Origin: Verrucomicrobiaceae bacterium | GTDB taxonomy: Bacteria; Verrucomicrobiota; Verrucomicrobiae; Verrucomicrobiales; Akkermansiaceae | NCBI GenBank assembly: GCA_003820635.1 | Contig: RPOS01000090.1 | Coordinates: forward strand, 1-12,666 | DNA length: 12,666 nt | Reading direction: 5' to 3' | Shown: positions 6,209 through 12,666 of the stretch, piece after piece | Layout: each line of letters begins with the position of its first letter | Position numbering within the stretch: position 1 is the stretch's first letter | Position numbers and translations under genes: made by a program | Notes under the pieces: generated by a model | Told to the model about the DNA's origin: nothing | The model's database searches: none | Seen by the model: only the letters and a program-made list of their open reading frames with translations

Positions 6209-7891
6209 TCACAGGGAGGGAGGGTCGTCAACCCCGGCGGCGGAATTCTTGGGGAATTCCTCTGGTCCTACCACCACAGGTCCCTCGCAGACGGGCCCTT
6301 CACAGACCGGCGGGGCGACGACCGGCGTTTCTATGGCTGGAGCTTCGGCAGTTGGTGTTTCGACCACTGGAAATTCGCCGGTGGGAGTTTCGGCAGCGGA
6401 GGATTCTGCGGAAGCGGTTTGTGCTTCCGGTTCGATTTGACCGAAAACCGCTGGGGCAGCAGGGTTTGTCTCACCTTCGGTTTTTGGTTTCCTGGACTTT
6501 TTCTTTTTCTTTTTGCCGGGTTTGGCTTCGGCACTTGGATCGGCGGCGGGATGCTCGCGGACTTCCTGCACGACGAGAGTGTCATCGGTAAAAAGCAGGA
6601 TGTGCCCCTGATGGAGGAGCCAGAAGAGATCGGCGGCGAACTCGGCTGGCGGGGCGCTGCTGCCTTCGGGAAGGACGGCTTTCCAGAGGCCTTCGAGCTT
6701 GGCGGGGGGATTGGCGCGGATCCACTCGACCATGATGGAGGGGCGCTCGGCGAGTGTCTGGCCGGGCGGCAGCGGGTGCGGGCGGGCGGGACCGGTGAAG
6801 AGTTTGCCCTGACGTTTGAAGACCGGCAGGTGCTCGGATTCCACGGCCTTGCATACGGTGGGAATGAGGATGGCCGGGTGATTGCGGGCATGGTTGCCGG
6901 CAAGCTTGAGCGAGGTCATCAGCGGGGCTGATAGATTTTCAGGCGGAATGGAGGCCTGCACCTCGGCGCGGCGGGTTTCCTCGAAGGCTTGGTCAAAACA
7001 GCGCGCGGCAAGGGCGCGCTCGGCCTCCGCGCGGTCGTCGATCCACGCGTTGTCGCCGTCGCCCTTGATGCGCCAGCGGGTTTTTTTCTTCATGGTTTCC
7101 AGCCACGCGTTGACGGCTTCCTCGCCGCGTTCGGTGCGGACCTTGGAAGAGTAGGCCTCGAAGGGCATGTTCGGGAAACACTCGCGGTGGATGCTGCGCA
7201 GGTTGGCCTGATAGGTGTGGAAATTCGGCGGGCCGAGCCACAAGCCGGTGAGCCCGCACTTGGCGACGAGTTGGAAGTTTCCGCGCGGCGGATCGACTTC
7301 GATGGTTTCCTCCTCAATGAGCCGGCCCTTGAGTTCGGACTGCCAGAGGTGGCGCACGGCATCCTCGCGGGAGAGGAAAAGGGATTCATCGAGCTTGCCG
7401 CGAAGCAGCGGTGGGTGGGGCTCGGATGCTTCGAAGACAGCACGGCAGCGAGCGCGCTCGGCAAGCAGGATCTTGGCGACATCGTAGAGCGGATAGACGC
7501 GGGCGACCTGATGGATTTCCTTGCCGATGAGGTGCACGGCCTGGGCATCCGGGATGAGTGTCACGCGCACACCTTGGGCGGGCGGAGCTTCCTCATGACG
7601 CGGCGGACCAGCGCGACGGTCGTCGAATTTTCCACCACGACTTTTGAACGGGCGGCGCTCGCCATCGCGTTCGCGCGTGCCGCTTCTGCGGTCATCGCCA
7701 CGGCGCTCGTCGCGGCGGGGAGAGCGCTCGCCGGATTTGAAATCGGGCTTGCTTGTGCGTTCCTGCTGGCCTGTGCCGGTGGCCCGCGCCCACGAGGGGC
7801 CGAGGGCGAAACTGGACAGCAGGTCGTTGAGTGGATTGGTTTCTGACTCGCTCACGACGCGCAATCTAGGGAGTGATTTTGCAAATGACAA
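6209..7891 (-). CDS. Conserved hypothetical protein, disordered basic/acidic ends around a folded core
   Basis: A 560-aa protein of unknown function. Residues 40-105 are a charged, Arg/Asp/Gly-rich tail (DRRSGTRERDGERR, KSRGGKFDDRR) like the disordered RNA-binding tails of helicases. Residues about 106-450 look folded. The most conserved-looking block is LVAKCGLTGLWLGPPNFHTY (208-227), followed by RSIHRECFPNMPFEAY and a helical NAWLETMKKKTRWRIK segment. Residues 459-471 are a lysine tract. The last 80 residues are Pro/Glu/Thr-rich with repeated ETP and CEGPV units. No signal peptide or membrane span is seen. The frame opens at TTG 7891, 13 bp after the kdtA stop, with GGAG unusually close; GTG 7855 is an alternative start, and no ATG is available near. 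It is probably co-transcribed with kdtA. An RNA- or nucleic-acid-related role is only a guess from the tails. Confidence 0.8.
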   Translation of the reverse strand: MSFAKSLPRLRVVSESETNPLNDLLSSFALGPSWARATGTGQQERTSKPDFKSGERSPRRDERRGDDRRSGTRERDGERRPFKSRGGKFDDRRAGPPRHEEAPPAQGVRVTLIPDAQAVHLIGKEIHQVARVYPLYDVAKILLAERARCRAVFEASEPHPPLLRGKLDESLFLSREDAVRHLWQSELKGRLIEEETIEVDPPRGNFQLVAKCGLTGLWLGPPNFHTYQANLRSIHRECFPNMPFEAYSSKVRTERGEEAVNAWLETMKKKTRWRIKGDGDNAWIDDRAEAERALAARCFDQAFEETRRAEVQASIPPENLSAPLMTSLKLAGNHARNHPAILIPTVCKAVESEHLPVFKRQGKLFTGPARPHPLPPGQTLAERPSIMVEWIRANPPAKLEGLWKAVLPEGSSAPPAEFAADLFWLLHQGHILLFTDDTLVVQEVREHPAADPSAEAKPGKKKKKKSRKPKTEGETNPAAPAVFGQIEPEAQTASAESSAAETPTGEFPVVETPTAEAPAIETPVVAPPVCEGPVCEGPVVVGPEEFPKNSAAGVDDPPSL

Positions 7892-7904
7892 ACTCCGCGT
7901 TGAG

Positions 7905-9200
7905 TCATTTTGCGGTGCTGGCAGGCGCGGAAAGCAGGGCGATGATGCGCCGTGTGGCGCCCTCGTGACGTTTGAGGATTTCAGATGCGCTGCGTGTCAT
8001 GCTGGCGGCTTGCGGATTGAGCACGGTGAGGATGGCGGCGCGCAGGCCATTTTCATCGGCGGCGCGGATGCAGCCGTTTGCCGCAACGAGGCGGTCCGCA
8101 AGTGGCTGGAAGTTTTCCATGTGCGGGCCGAAAATCACCGGCTTGTGGGCAAGGATGGCCTCGGCGGGATTTTGTCCGCCGGTGGCGAGGAAGCTTTTTC
8201 CAATGATCACGACGTCCGCATGCGCTGTCCAATCCCGCAGCTCGCCGGTGGAATCGATGACCAAAACGTGGCGGCGATCGCCGCTCGGCGCGGGTGGCCG
8301 AAACTGCGAGCGCAGCACGACATCGAAGCCCGCCCGCTCGAGTTCGGTTTTCACCTCGGCACGCCGTTCGGCATGGCGCGGCACGATCACCGGCAGCGCA
8401 TCCGGCGTGGCGGCGAGGATGGCAGCGGCGATCCACGCGTCTTCTCCAGTGTGCGTGCTGGCCGCAAGGATGATGGGGCGGCTTTCCCCGAAGGCGGCGA
8501 GCATTTCCTGGAACTCCGGCCTTCTAACAGAATGAGCGCCGCCGCCGGGATCGAACTTGAGGCTGCCGGTGTGGTGGATGCGTTCCGGCGGCACGCCGAG
8601 CTCGCGCCAGATTTCCGCGTCCTCCGTTTCCTGGATGGCCACGGCATCGAGCATGGAGAAAAGCGGTCTCAGCCATGCGGCGCACTTCCGATAGCGGCGG
8701 GCCGAGCGCGGCGACATGCGGGCGTTGACCAGGGAAACCGGGATGCCGCGCTTGCGGCAGGCGAGCAGCAGATGCGGCCAGGCCTCGCCTTCGATCAACA
8801 CGATTTGCGCCGGCTCGAAGCGCTTGAGATAGCGGCGCACCATGAAGCGGAAATCCAGCGGCGCGTAGGTGACGCGCACGTTGGCGATGGCGGCGGACTT
8901 CGCAACCTGGTGGCCGGTGGCGGTGCCGGTGGCCAGCACGAAACGGCGCTGCGGCTCCTGCCGCAGCCACTCGCGAATGAGTTTGAGCGCGAGCAAGGCC
9001 TCGCCCACGCTCACGGCGTGAATGTGCACCGCGCCGTGCGGTTCGAACTCAGCTTCGGTGGTGTAAATCGCCGCCCGTTCGCCGAGCCGCGTGCCGAAGC
9101 CGCCGCGCTTGAGCATCTTCACGATCCACCCGGGAAACGCCGTGAGAAACAACAGCGGCAGCAACAAGCGATAGATCAACAGTGCGGCAAACCAACGCAT
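7905..9200 (-). CDS. waaA: 3-deoxy-D-manno-octulosonic acid (Kdo) transferase
   Basis: KdtA/WaaA adds Kdo from CMP-Kdo to lipid A precursor at the cytoplasmic face of the inner membrane, starting the LPS core. From ATG 9200 it is 431 aa, normal for the family. An N-terminal membrane anchor (about 4-22, LLIYRLLLPLLFLTAF) is followed by GGFGTRLGER, the catalytic-base motif HAVSVGE (61-67, E67), APLDF, the acceptor-site motif LIEGEAWPHLL (135-145), SLVNARMS, GSLKFD, AASTHTGED (246-254), PRHAERR (274-280) and the nucleotide-sugar site GGQNPAEAILAHKPVIFGPH (341-360). LIEGEAWP differs from the common ETELWP. The frame stays open to 9380, but this would overlap the next gene, and the extension lacks family features. 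The presence of this gene indicates a Gram-negative envelope. One CTGTTAG word (8524-8530) lies in it, read as Ser-Val-Arg. Confidence 0.93.
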   Translation of the reverse strand: MRWFAALLIYRLLLPLLFLTAFPGWIVKMLKRGGFGTRLGERAAIYTTEAEFEPHGAVHIHAVSVGEALLALKLIREWLRQEPQRRFVLATGTATGHQVAKSAAIANVRVTYAPLDFRFMVRRYLKRFEPAQIVLIEGEAWPHLLLACRKRGIPVSLVNARMSPRSARRYRKCAAWLRPLFSMLDAVAIQETEDAEIWRELGVPPERIHHTGSLKFDPGGGAHSVRRPEFQEMLAAFGESRPIILAASTHTGEDAWIAAAILAATPDALPVIVPRHAERRAEVKTELERAGFDVVLRSQFRPPAPSGDRRHVLVIDSTGELRDWTAHADVVIIGKSFLATGGQNPAEAILAHKPVIFGPHMENFQPLADRLVAANGCIRAADENGLRAAILTVLNPQAASMTRSASEILKRHEGATRRIIALLSAPASTAK

Positions 9201-9208
9201 CGGCGCGC

Positions 9209-9237
9209 AGCCTAGCCGGGACAAGGCGGCGCGTAAA
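9209..9237 (-). promoter_or_regulatory. Possible waaA promoter
   Basis: On the minus strand TTTACG (9232-9237) and TAGGCT (9209-9214) are separated by exactly 17 bp, just upstream of the waaA ATG at 9200. The hexamers match the sigma-70 consensus only at four and three positions. If used, the transcript would start within a few bases of the start codon, giving an almost leaderless mRNA, which fits the lack of a ribosome site. The rest of the 109-bp gap up to 9309 shows no other feature. Confidence 0.28.
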
Positions 9238-9309
9238 GAGCTCAGCGGGCATGCTTGTTGGGTCCGAAGGTTTTTTACAGTCCCACCTTGCGTGGCGCAG
9301 CGAGTGATC

Positions 9310-9750
9310 TCACAGCGCCCCGAAAAGCTCTGCCGACCCAACCCCCTCGGCCGTCCCCACCACCAGCCACTGCCGGTCATAATTCAGACGCACGGTGGCC
9401 AAATGCCGGTGCGGCCATTGGTCCGGGTCGATCATCGAGAGCGCCCGCCGCCCGCCCATGTCGTAAAGGTGATAGATTTCACCCACCACCGGCTCGAAGC
9501 GGATCTCCGCCTCGTAAACGAGCTTGTTCCAATTGAAGTGGTCGATGGCCCGCAGGTAGTCCTCGCGGATTTCGGTGAGTTTCTGCCGCAAATCGCGCTC
9601 CACTTGGGAAATCCCGCGGGTCTTGAATGATGTCAGGTCCGCCGGGACAATCGGCGGGCTCAGCGTGGACACCGGATACGGCATGAAGGCGTTGGAAGGA
9701 CGCGGCGCAAGCTCGGGGATGCCGCTGGTTTGCAGGGTGGTTTCGCTCAT
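9310..9750 (-). CDS. DUF2452-like (C1orf50-type) conserved protein
   Basis: A 146-aa cytoplasmic protein from ATG 9750. The N-terminal 40 residues are Pro/Ser-rich (PELAPRPSNAFMPYPVS). The rest is a helix (QVERDLRQKLTEIREDYLRAI, 49-69) followed by FNWNKLVYEAEIRFEPVVG (72-90), EIYHLYDMGG, LSMIDPDQW and a closing strand RLNYDRQWLVV. The order helix, KPG/EPVVG-E/N-IYHLY, S-I-x-P-x-x-W, L-x-x-D-x-x-W is that of DUF2452, the family of human C1orf50, as I remember it. Its function is unknown. An in-frame ATG at 9777 would add MGEGSRAIA. With the shorter start, a clean 117-bp gap separates it from the divergent tex gene. waaA follows on the same strand after 109 bp and probably has its own promoter. 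Confidence 0.7.
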   Translation of the reverse strand: MSETTLQTSGIPELAPRPSNAFMPYPVSTLSPPIVPADLTSFKTRGISQVERDLRQKLTEIREDYLRAIDHFNWNKLVYEAEIRFEPVVGEIYHLYDMGGRRALSMIDPDQWPHRHLATVRLNYDRQWLVVGTAEGVGSAELFGAL

Positions 9751-9867
9751 GGCAATTGCTCGCGATCCCTCGCCCATGAATCCGCCCCCGGCAACCGGAA
9801 AAAATCATCCGCCTCGCCCCTTGTCCGGCACCGGAAACCTGCTTTCATCGCCGCTCTTCATCCGCCC

Positions 9868-12132
9868 ATGCAGCACCACCTCGACACCATCGCCCGCGAG
9901 ACGGGCATCTCGCTTTCCTCCGTTTCCGCCACTGCCAAGCTCCTCGCCGAGGGCGGCACCGTGCCCTTCATTTCCCGCTACCGCAAGGAACAGACCGGCT
10001 CGCTCGACGAAGTCCAGATCACCACGATCCGCGACCGCATGCTCCAGCTCGCGGAGCTCGACACCCGCCGCTCCGCCATCCTCAAGTCGCTCGAGGAACG
10101 CTCGTTGCTCACGCCCGAGCTGAAGAAGAAACTCGAAGCCGCCATCACCCTGAGCACGCTTGAGGACATCTTCGCCCCCTTCCGTCCGAAACGCCAGACG
10201 CGCGCCACCAAGGCCATCGAACGCGGGCTCACTCCCCTCGCCGATTGGCTGCTGGAAAACCAAAGCGCCGATCCCGCCGACGAAGCCGCGAAATACATCG
10301 ATGCCGAAAAGGAAGTCCCCACCGCCGCCGATGCCCTCGCCGGTGCCCGCGACATCATCGCCGAACGCGTGGCCGATGACGCCACACTGCGTGGTCGTGT
10401 TCGGAAAATCCACGAGGAGGAAGCCACCGTTTCCTCCAAGGTCATGTATGGCAAGGAGGAGGACGCCGAAGCGCAGAAATTCCGCGACTACTTCGAGTGG
10501 AGCGAAGCGCTCAAGTCCATCCCATCCCACCGCATGCTCGCCATCCGCCGCGGCGAAAAGGAAGGTTTCCTCCTTATGCGCGTCGAGGTTCCGCTCGACC
10601 GCGTGGTCCAACAAGCCATGCCCGAATGGGTGAAATCCACCGGTGAGTCCGGCAAGCAAGTCGCCCTCGCCGTGGAAGACGGCTGCAAGCGCCTGCTCAT
10701 GCCCTCGATGGAAACCGAGGCCCGCCTGATGGCGAAAAAACGCGCCGACGAAACCGCCATCACCGTCTTCGCGGAGAACCTGCGCGAACTTCTGTTAGCC
10801 TCGCCGCTCGGCGAGAAACGCCTGCTCGCCATCGACCCCGGCTTCCGCACCGGCTGCAAAACCGTCGTGCTCGACCGCTCCGGCAAGCTGCTCCACCACA
10901 CCGTGCTTTACTGCACCGCCGGCTCTAACAACCAGCTCTACGAAGCCGCCGTGGAAGTCACCACACTGCTCAAGAAATACGACATCGAGGCCATCGCCAT
11001 CGGCAACGGCACCGCCTCGCGCGAAACCGAGGCCTTCGTCAAAAAACTCAAGGTCACCCTGCCGATCATCTCCGTCAACGAAAGCGGCGCATCCATCTAC
11101 TCCGCTTCCGATGTCGCACGCGAGGAATTCCCCAATGAGGATGTCACCGTGCGCGGCGCGGTTTCCATCGGCCGCCGCCTCATGGACCCGCTCGCCGAAC
11201 TCGTCAAAATCGATCCCAAGTCGATCGGCGTCGGCCAATACCAGCACGACGTCGAACAACGCGCGCTCAAGACGTCTCTCGACGACACCGTCATTTCCTG
11301 CGTGAACGCCGTGGGCGTGGAACTCAACACCGCTTCCAAACAACTGCTCTCCTATGTCTCCGGTCTCAACTCCACCCTCGCCGAAAACATCGTTTCCTTC
11401 CGCAACGAAAACGGCGCGTTTGTTTCCCGCGAGCAGTTGAAGAAAGTCCCGCGCCTCGGCGAGAAAGCCTTTGAACAAGCCGCCGGATTCCTCCGCGTCC
11501 GCGGCGGCGCCCACCCGCTCGACTCCTCCGCCGTCCACCCGGAACGCTACGCGCTCGTCGAACAAATGGCCGCCGATGTCGGCTTCAAGGTGGAAGAACT
11601 TCTAACAAACGAAGCCGCCCGCAAGAAGATCGACCTCAAGAAATACGTCAGCGCCGATGTCGGCCTGCCCACGCTTCAGGATATTCTGTTAGAACTGGCC
11701 AAGCCCGGCCGCGACCCGCGCAAGCAATTCGAGCTCTTCTCGTTCCAGGAAGGCGTGGAAAAACCCGCCGACCTGCAAGTGGGCATGAAGCTCCCCGGCA
11801 TCGTCACCAACGTCACCGCCTTCGGCGCCTTCGTCGATGTCGGTGTCCATCAGGACGGCCTTGTCCACGTCTCACAGCTCTCCGACCAGTTCGTGAGAGA
11901 CGCCTCGGAAGTCGTCAAGGTCGGCCAGAAAGTCCAGGTCACCGTCATGGAGGTCGATCTCAAGCGCAACCGGATCGCCCTCTCCATGAAGTCCAAACCC
12001 GACCTCGACGGCCAACGCCGCTCCGCGCCCGGCGACCGCAGTCCGTCGCATGGCAACCGCAACCCGCGGCCCACCGCCGCGCCCAGCAACGACTGGTTTT
12101 CCCAGGCGATGCAAAATGCGAAGAAGAAATAG
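9868..12132 (+). CDS. tex: Transcription accessory protein Tex (RNA-binding S1 domain)
   Basis: Tex is a conserved cytoplasmic nucleic-acid-binding protein, the bacterial relative of Spt6, linked to transcription and RNA turnover. The 754 aa from ATG 9868 show every domain: N-terminal helical region opening IARETGISLSSVSATAKLL and GGTVPFISRYRKEQTG (29-44); RNase H-like YqgF domain from LLAIDPGFRTGCKTVVLD (319-336) through VNESGASIYSASDVAREEFP; VSIGRRLMDPLAELVKIDPK and GVGQYQHDV (455-462); tandem helix-hairpin-helix (about 485-545); and a C-terminal S1 domain (637-708, GIVTNVTAFGAFVDVGVHQD). A basic Gly/Pro/Arg tail ends NDWFSQAMQNAKKK. The frame extends upstream to 9730, but the family start and the position of the divergent gene favour 9868. 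No ribosome site is seen. Four of the seven CTAACA/TGTTAG words of the window lie in it, including its only two TTA codons. Confidence 0.96.
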   Translation: MQHHLDTIARETGISLSSVSATAKLLAEGGTVPFISRYRKEQTGSLDEVQITTIRDRMLQLAELDTRRSAILKSLEERSLLTPELKKKLEAAITLSTLEDIFAPFRPKRQTRATKAIERGLTPLADWLLENQSADPADEAAKYIDAEKEVPTAADALAGARDIIAERVADDATLRGRVRKIHEEEATVSSKVMYGKEEDAEAQKFRDYFEWSEALKSIPSHRMLAIRRGEKEGFLLMRVEVPLDRVVQQAMPEWVKSTGESGKQVALAVEDGCKRLLMPSMETEARLMAKKRADETAITVFAENLRELLLASPLGEKRLLAIDPGFRTGCKTVVLDRSGKLLHHTVLYCTAGSNNQLYEAAVEVTTLLKKYDIEAIAIGNGTASRETEAFVKKLKVTLPIISVNESGASIYSASDVAREEFPNEDVTVRGAVSIGRRLMDPLAELVKIDPKSIGVGQYQHDVEQRALKTSLDDTVISCVNAVGVELNTASKQLLSYVSGLNSTLAENIVSFRNENGAFVSREQLKKVPRLGEKAFEQAAGFLRVRGGAHPLDSSAVHPERYALVEQMAADVGFKVEELLTNEAARKKIDLKKYVSADVGLPTLQDILLELAKPGRDPRKQFELFSFQEGVEKPADLQVGMKLPGIVTNVTAFGAFVDVGVHQDGLVHVSQLSDQFVRDASEVVKVGQKVQVTVMEVDLKRNRIALSMKSKPDLDGQRRSAPGDRSPSHGNRNPRPTAAPSNDWFSQAMQNAKKK
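10793..11692 (+). repeat. Cluster of CTGTTAG / TCTAACA words inside tex
   Basis: CTGTTAG occurs at 10793-10799 and 11686-11692, and its near-complement TCTAACAA at 10924-10931 and 11601-11608. Elsewhere the word lies at 5108-5114 and 5480-5486 (alr) and 8524-8530 (waaA), always reading CTGTTAG on the sense strand. Shorter GTTAG/CTAAC cores occur at 825-829 and 3095-3099. These are dispersed short words within coding sequence, not a tandem array; their function is unknown. Confidence 0.4.
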
Positions 12133-12145
12133 CAGGACGTCATGC

Positions 12146-12171
12146 GGCCTGCCGCCCGTGAGCGGCAGGCC
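12146..12171. terminator. Perfect hairpin between convergent tex and ahcY
   Basis: GGCCTGCCGC (12146-12155) and GCGGCAGGCC (12162-12171) form a perfect 10-bp GC-rich stem around a 6-base loop, midway between the tex stop (12132) and the ahcY stop (12190). The flanks (ATGC and GCAT, with a small bulge) can extend it. Its place suggests a two-way transcription stop or mRNA 3'-end stabiliser. Neither side has a T run, so it is not a standard intrinsic terminator. Confidence 0.5.
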
Positions 12172-12189
12172 ATGGCGCATGATCCAATG

Positions 12190-12666
12190 TCAATAGCGGT
12201 AGTGATCGGCCTTGTAGGGGCCATCCACATTCACGCCGATGTAGTCGGCCTGCTCGGGGGTGAGCTTGGTGAGCTTGGCACCGATCTTGGCGAGGTGAAG
12301 CCGGGCGACTTCCTCGTCAAGATGCTTGGGCAGCACCTTCACTTCGCCGGCCTTGTAGCTGTCCTTGTTCTTCCAGAGGTCGATCTGCGCGAGCGTCTGG
12401 TTGGTGAAGCTGTTGGACATCACGAAACTCGGGTGGCCGGTGGCGCAGCCGAGGTTCACAAGGCGGCCTTCGGCAAGCATGTAGATGCTGTTGCCAGCCG
12501 GGAAGGTGTATTTGTCCACCTGCGGCTTGATGTTGATGCGGACGACATCCTTGGCCTCGTTGAGCTTGTCGATCTGGATCTCGTTGTCGAAGTGGCCGAT
12601 GTTACAAACGATGGCCTGGTCCTTCATCTTCTCCATGTGCTCAAGACGGATGATGTTGAAGTTGCC
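12190..12666 (-). CDS. ahcY: S-adenosylhomocysteine hydrolase, C-terminal part (5' end outside window)
   Basis: AhcY (EC 3.13.2.1, formerly 3.3.1.1) splits S-adenosylhomocysteine into adenosine and homocysteine, clearing the inhibitor left by methyl-transfer reactions; it is a cytoplasmic NAD+-dependent tetramer. The 158 visible residues open [19 protein letters not shown] and run through [11 protein letters not shown] (end of the NAD domain), the [20 protein letters not shown] hinge, [20 protein letters not shown] (the conserved catalytic-domain return), [14 protein letters not shown], and the C-terminal Lys-Tyr tail PYKADHYRY that reaches into the neighbouring subunit's NAD site. The stop (TGA, complement of 12190-12192) is where the family ends. 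The gene continues past the window edge and converges on tex. Confidence 0.97.
   Translation of the reverse strand, partial: GNFNIIRLEHMEKMKDQAIVCNIGHFDNEIQIDKLNEAKDVVRINIKPQVDKYTFPAGNSIYMLAEGRLVNLGCATGHPSFVMSNSFTNQTLAQIDLWKNKDSYKAGEVKVLPKHLDEEVARLHLAKIGAKLTKLTPEQADYIGVNVDGPYKADHYRY

Noticed and set aside
6156..6440. Plus-strand ORF with repeated GPSQTG and TTGVS units
   Set aside because: The repeats are the reverse reading of the ETP/CEGPV tail of the 560-aa protein, not a separate gene.
7644..9215. 523-aa plus-strand ORF opposite waaA
   Set aside because: It is a GC-rich antisense shadow: composition is Arg/Ala/Gly/His-heavy with no domain, while the opposite strand carries every WaaA motif.
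9201..9380. 60-residue N-terminal extension of waaA
   Set aside because: WaaA normally starts just before the membrane anchor at 9200; the extension overlaps the end of the next gene and is rich in Gly, Arg and Cys.
3944..9839. Identical 12-mer GCACCGGAAACC at 3944-3955 and 9828-9839
   Set aside because: One shared 12-mer is expected by chance in a window of this size; nothing else is conserved around the two copies.
9730..9867. 46-residue N-terminal extension of tex
   Set aside because: The family begins at the HHLDTIARETGI stretch; the extension overlaps the divergent DUF2452-like gene and looks like untranslated sequence.
1..12666. CRISPR arrays, insertion sequences, toxin-antitoxin or defence genes
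   Set aside because: No regularly spaced repeats, transposase, nuclease or paired small genes were seen on either strand.

Overview
The window looks like chromosomal DNA of a GC-rich Gram-negative bacterium, most likely Verrucomicrobiota (Verrucomicrobiae, Luteolibacter/Haloferula-like). The reasons are a beta-barrel protein ending in Phe, a Kdo transferase, mostly weak or absent Shine-Dalgarno sites, and two proteins (the barrel and a 560-aa hypothetical) that resemble lineage-restricted verrucomicrobial families. The lineage call is inference from remembered family patterns; no search was run.

Layout. 1-721: 3' part of an outer-membrane beta-barrel gene, closed by a strong intrinsic terminator. 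792-2342 (+): a xylulokinase that resembles the animal-type enzyme more than the E. coli type. 2336-5756 (-): a probable operon read leftward, alanine racemase (alr), a dCMP/cytidine-deaminase-family enzyme, a 56-aa CPXCG zinc-ribbon-like protein, a NAPE-PLD-like metallo-beta-lactamase-fold hydrolase, and a lipoprotein MsrA whose end overlaps the end of xylB. 5757-6096: no intact gene. It holds the decayed N-terminus of what looks like a tyrosine-recombinase integrase, beside tRNA-Ser(GCU) at 6097-6183. 6209-9200 (-): a 560-aa hypothetical protein and, upstream of it, the Kdo transferase kdtA/waaA. 9310-9750 (-): a DUF2452/C1orf50-like protein, divergent from tex (9868-12132, +). 12190-12666 (-): the C-terminal part of S-adenosylhomocysteine hydrolase, convergent with tex across a perfect 10-bp hairpin.

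Most genes are housekeeping: cell wall D-alanine (alr), LPS core (kdtA), transcription/RNA handling (tex), methyl cycle (ahcY), oxidised-protein repair (msrA) and pentose metabolism (xylB). I see no CRISPR array, intact mobile element, toxin-antitoxin pair or defence system. The two least ordinary signals are the integrase scar at the tRNA-Ser gene, and a recurring CTGTTAG/TCTAACA word inside genes that accounts for essentially every TTA leucine codon I could find.
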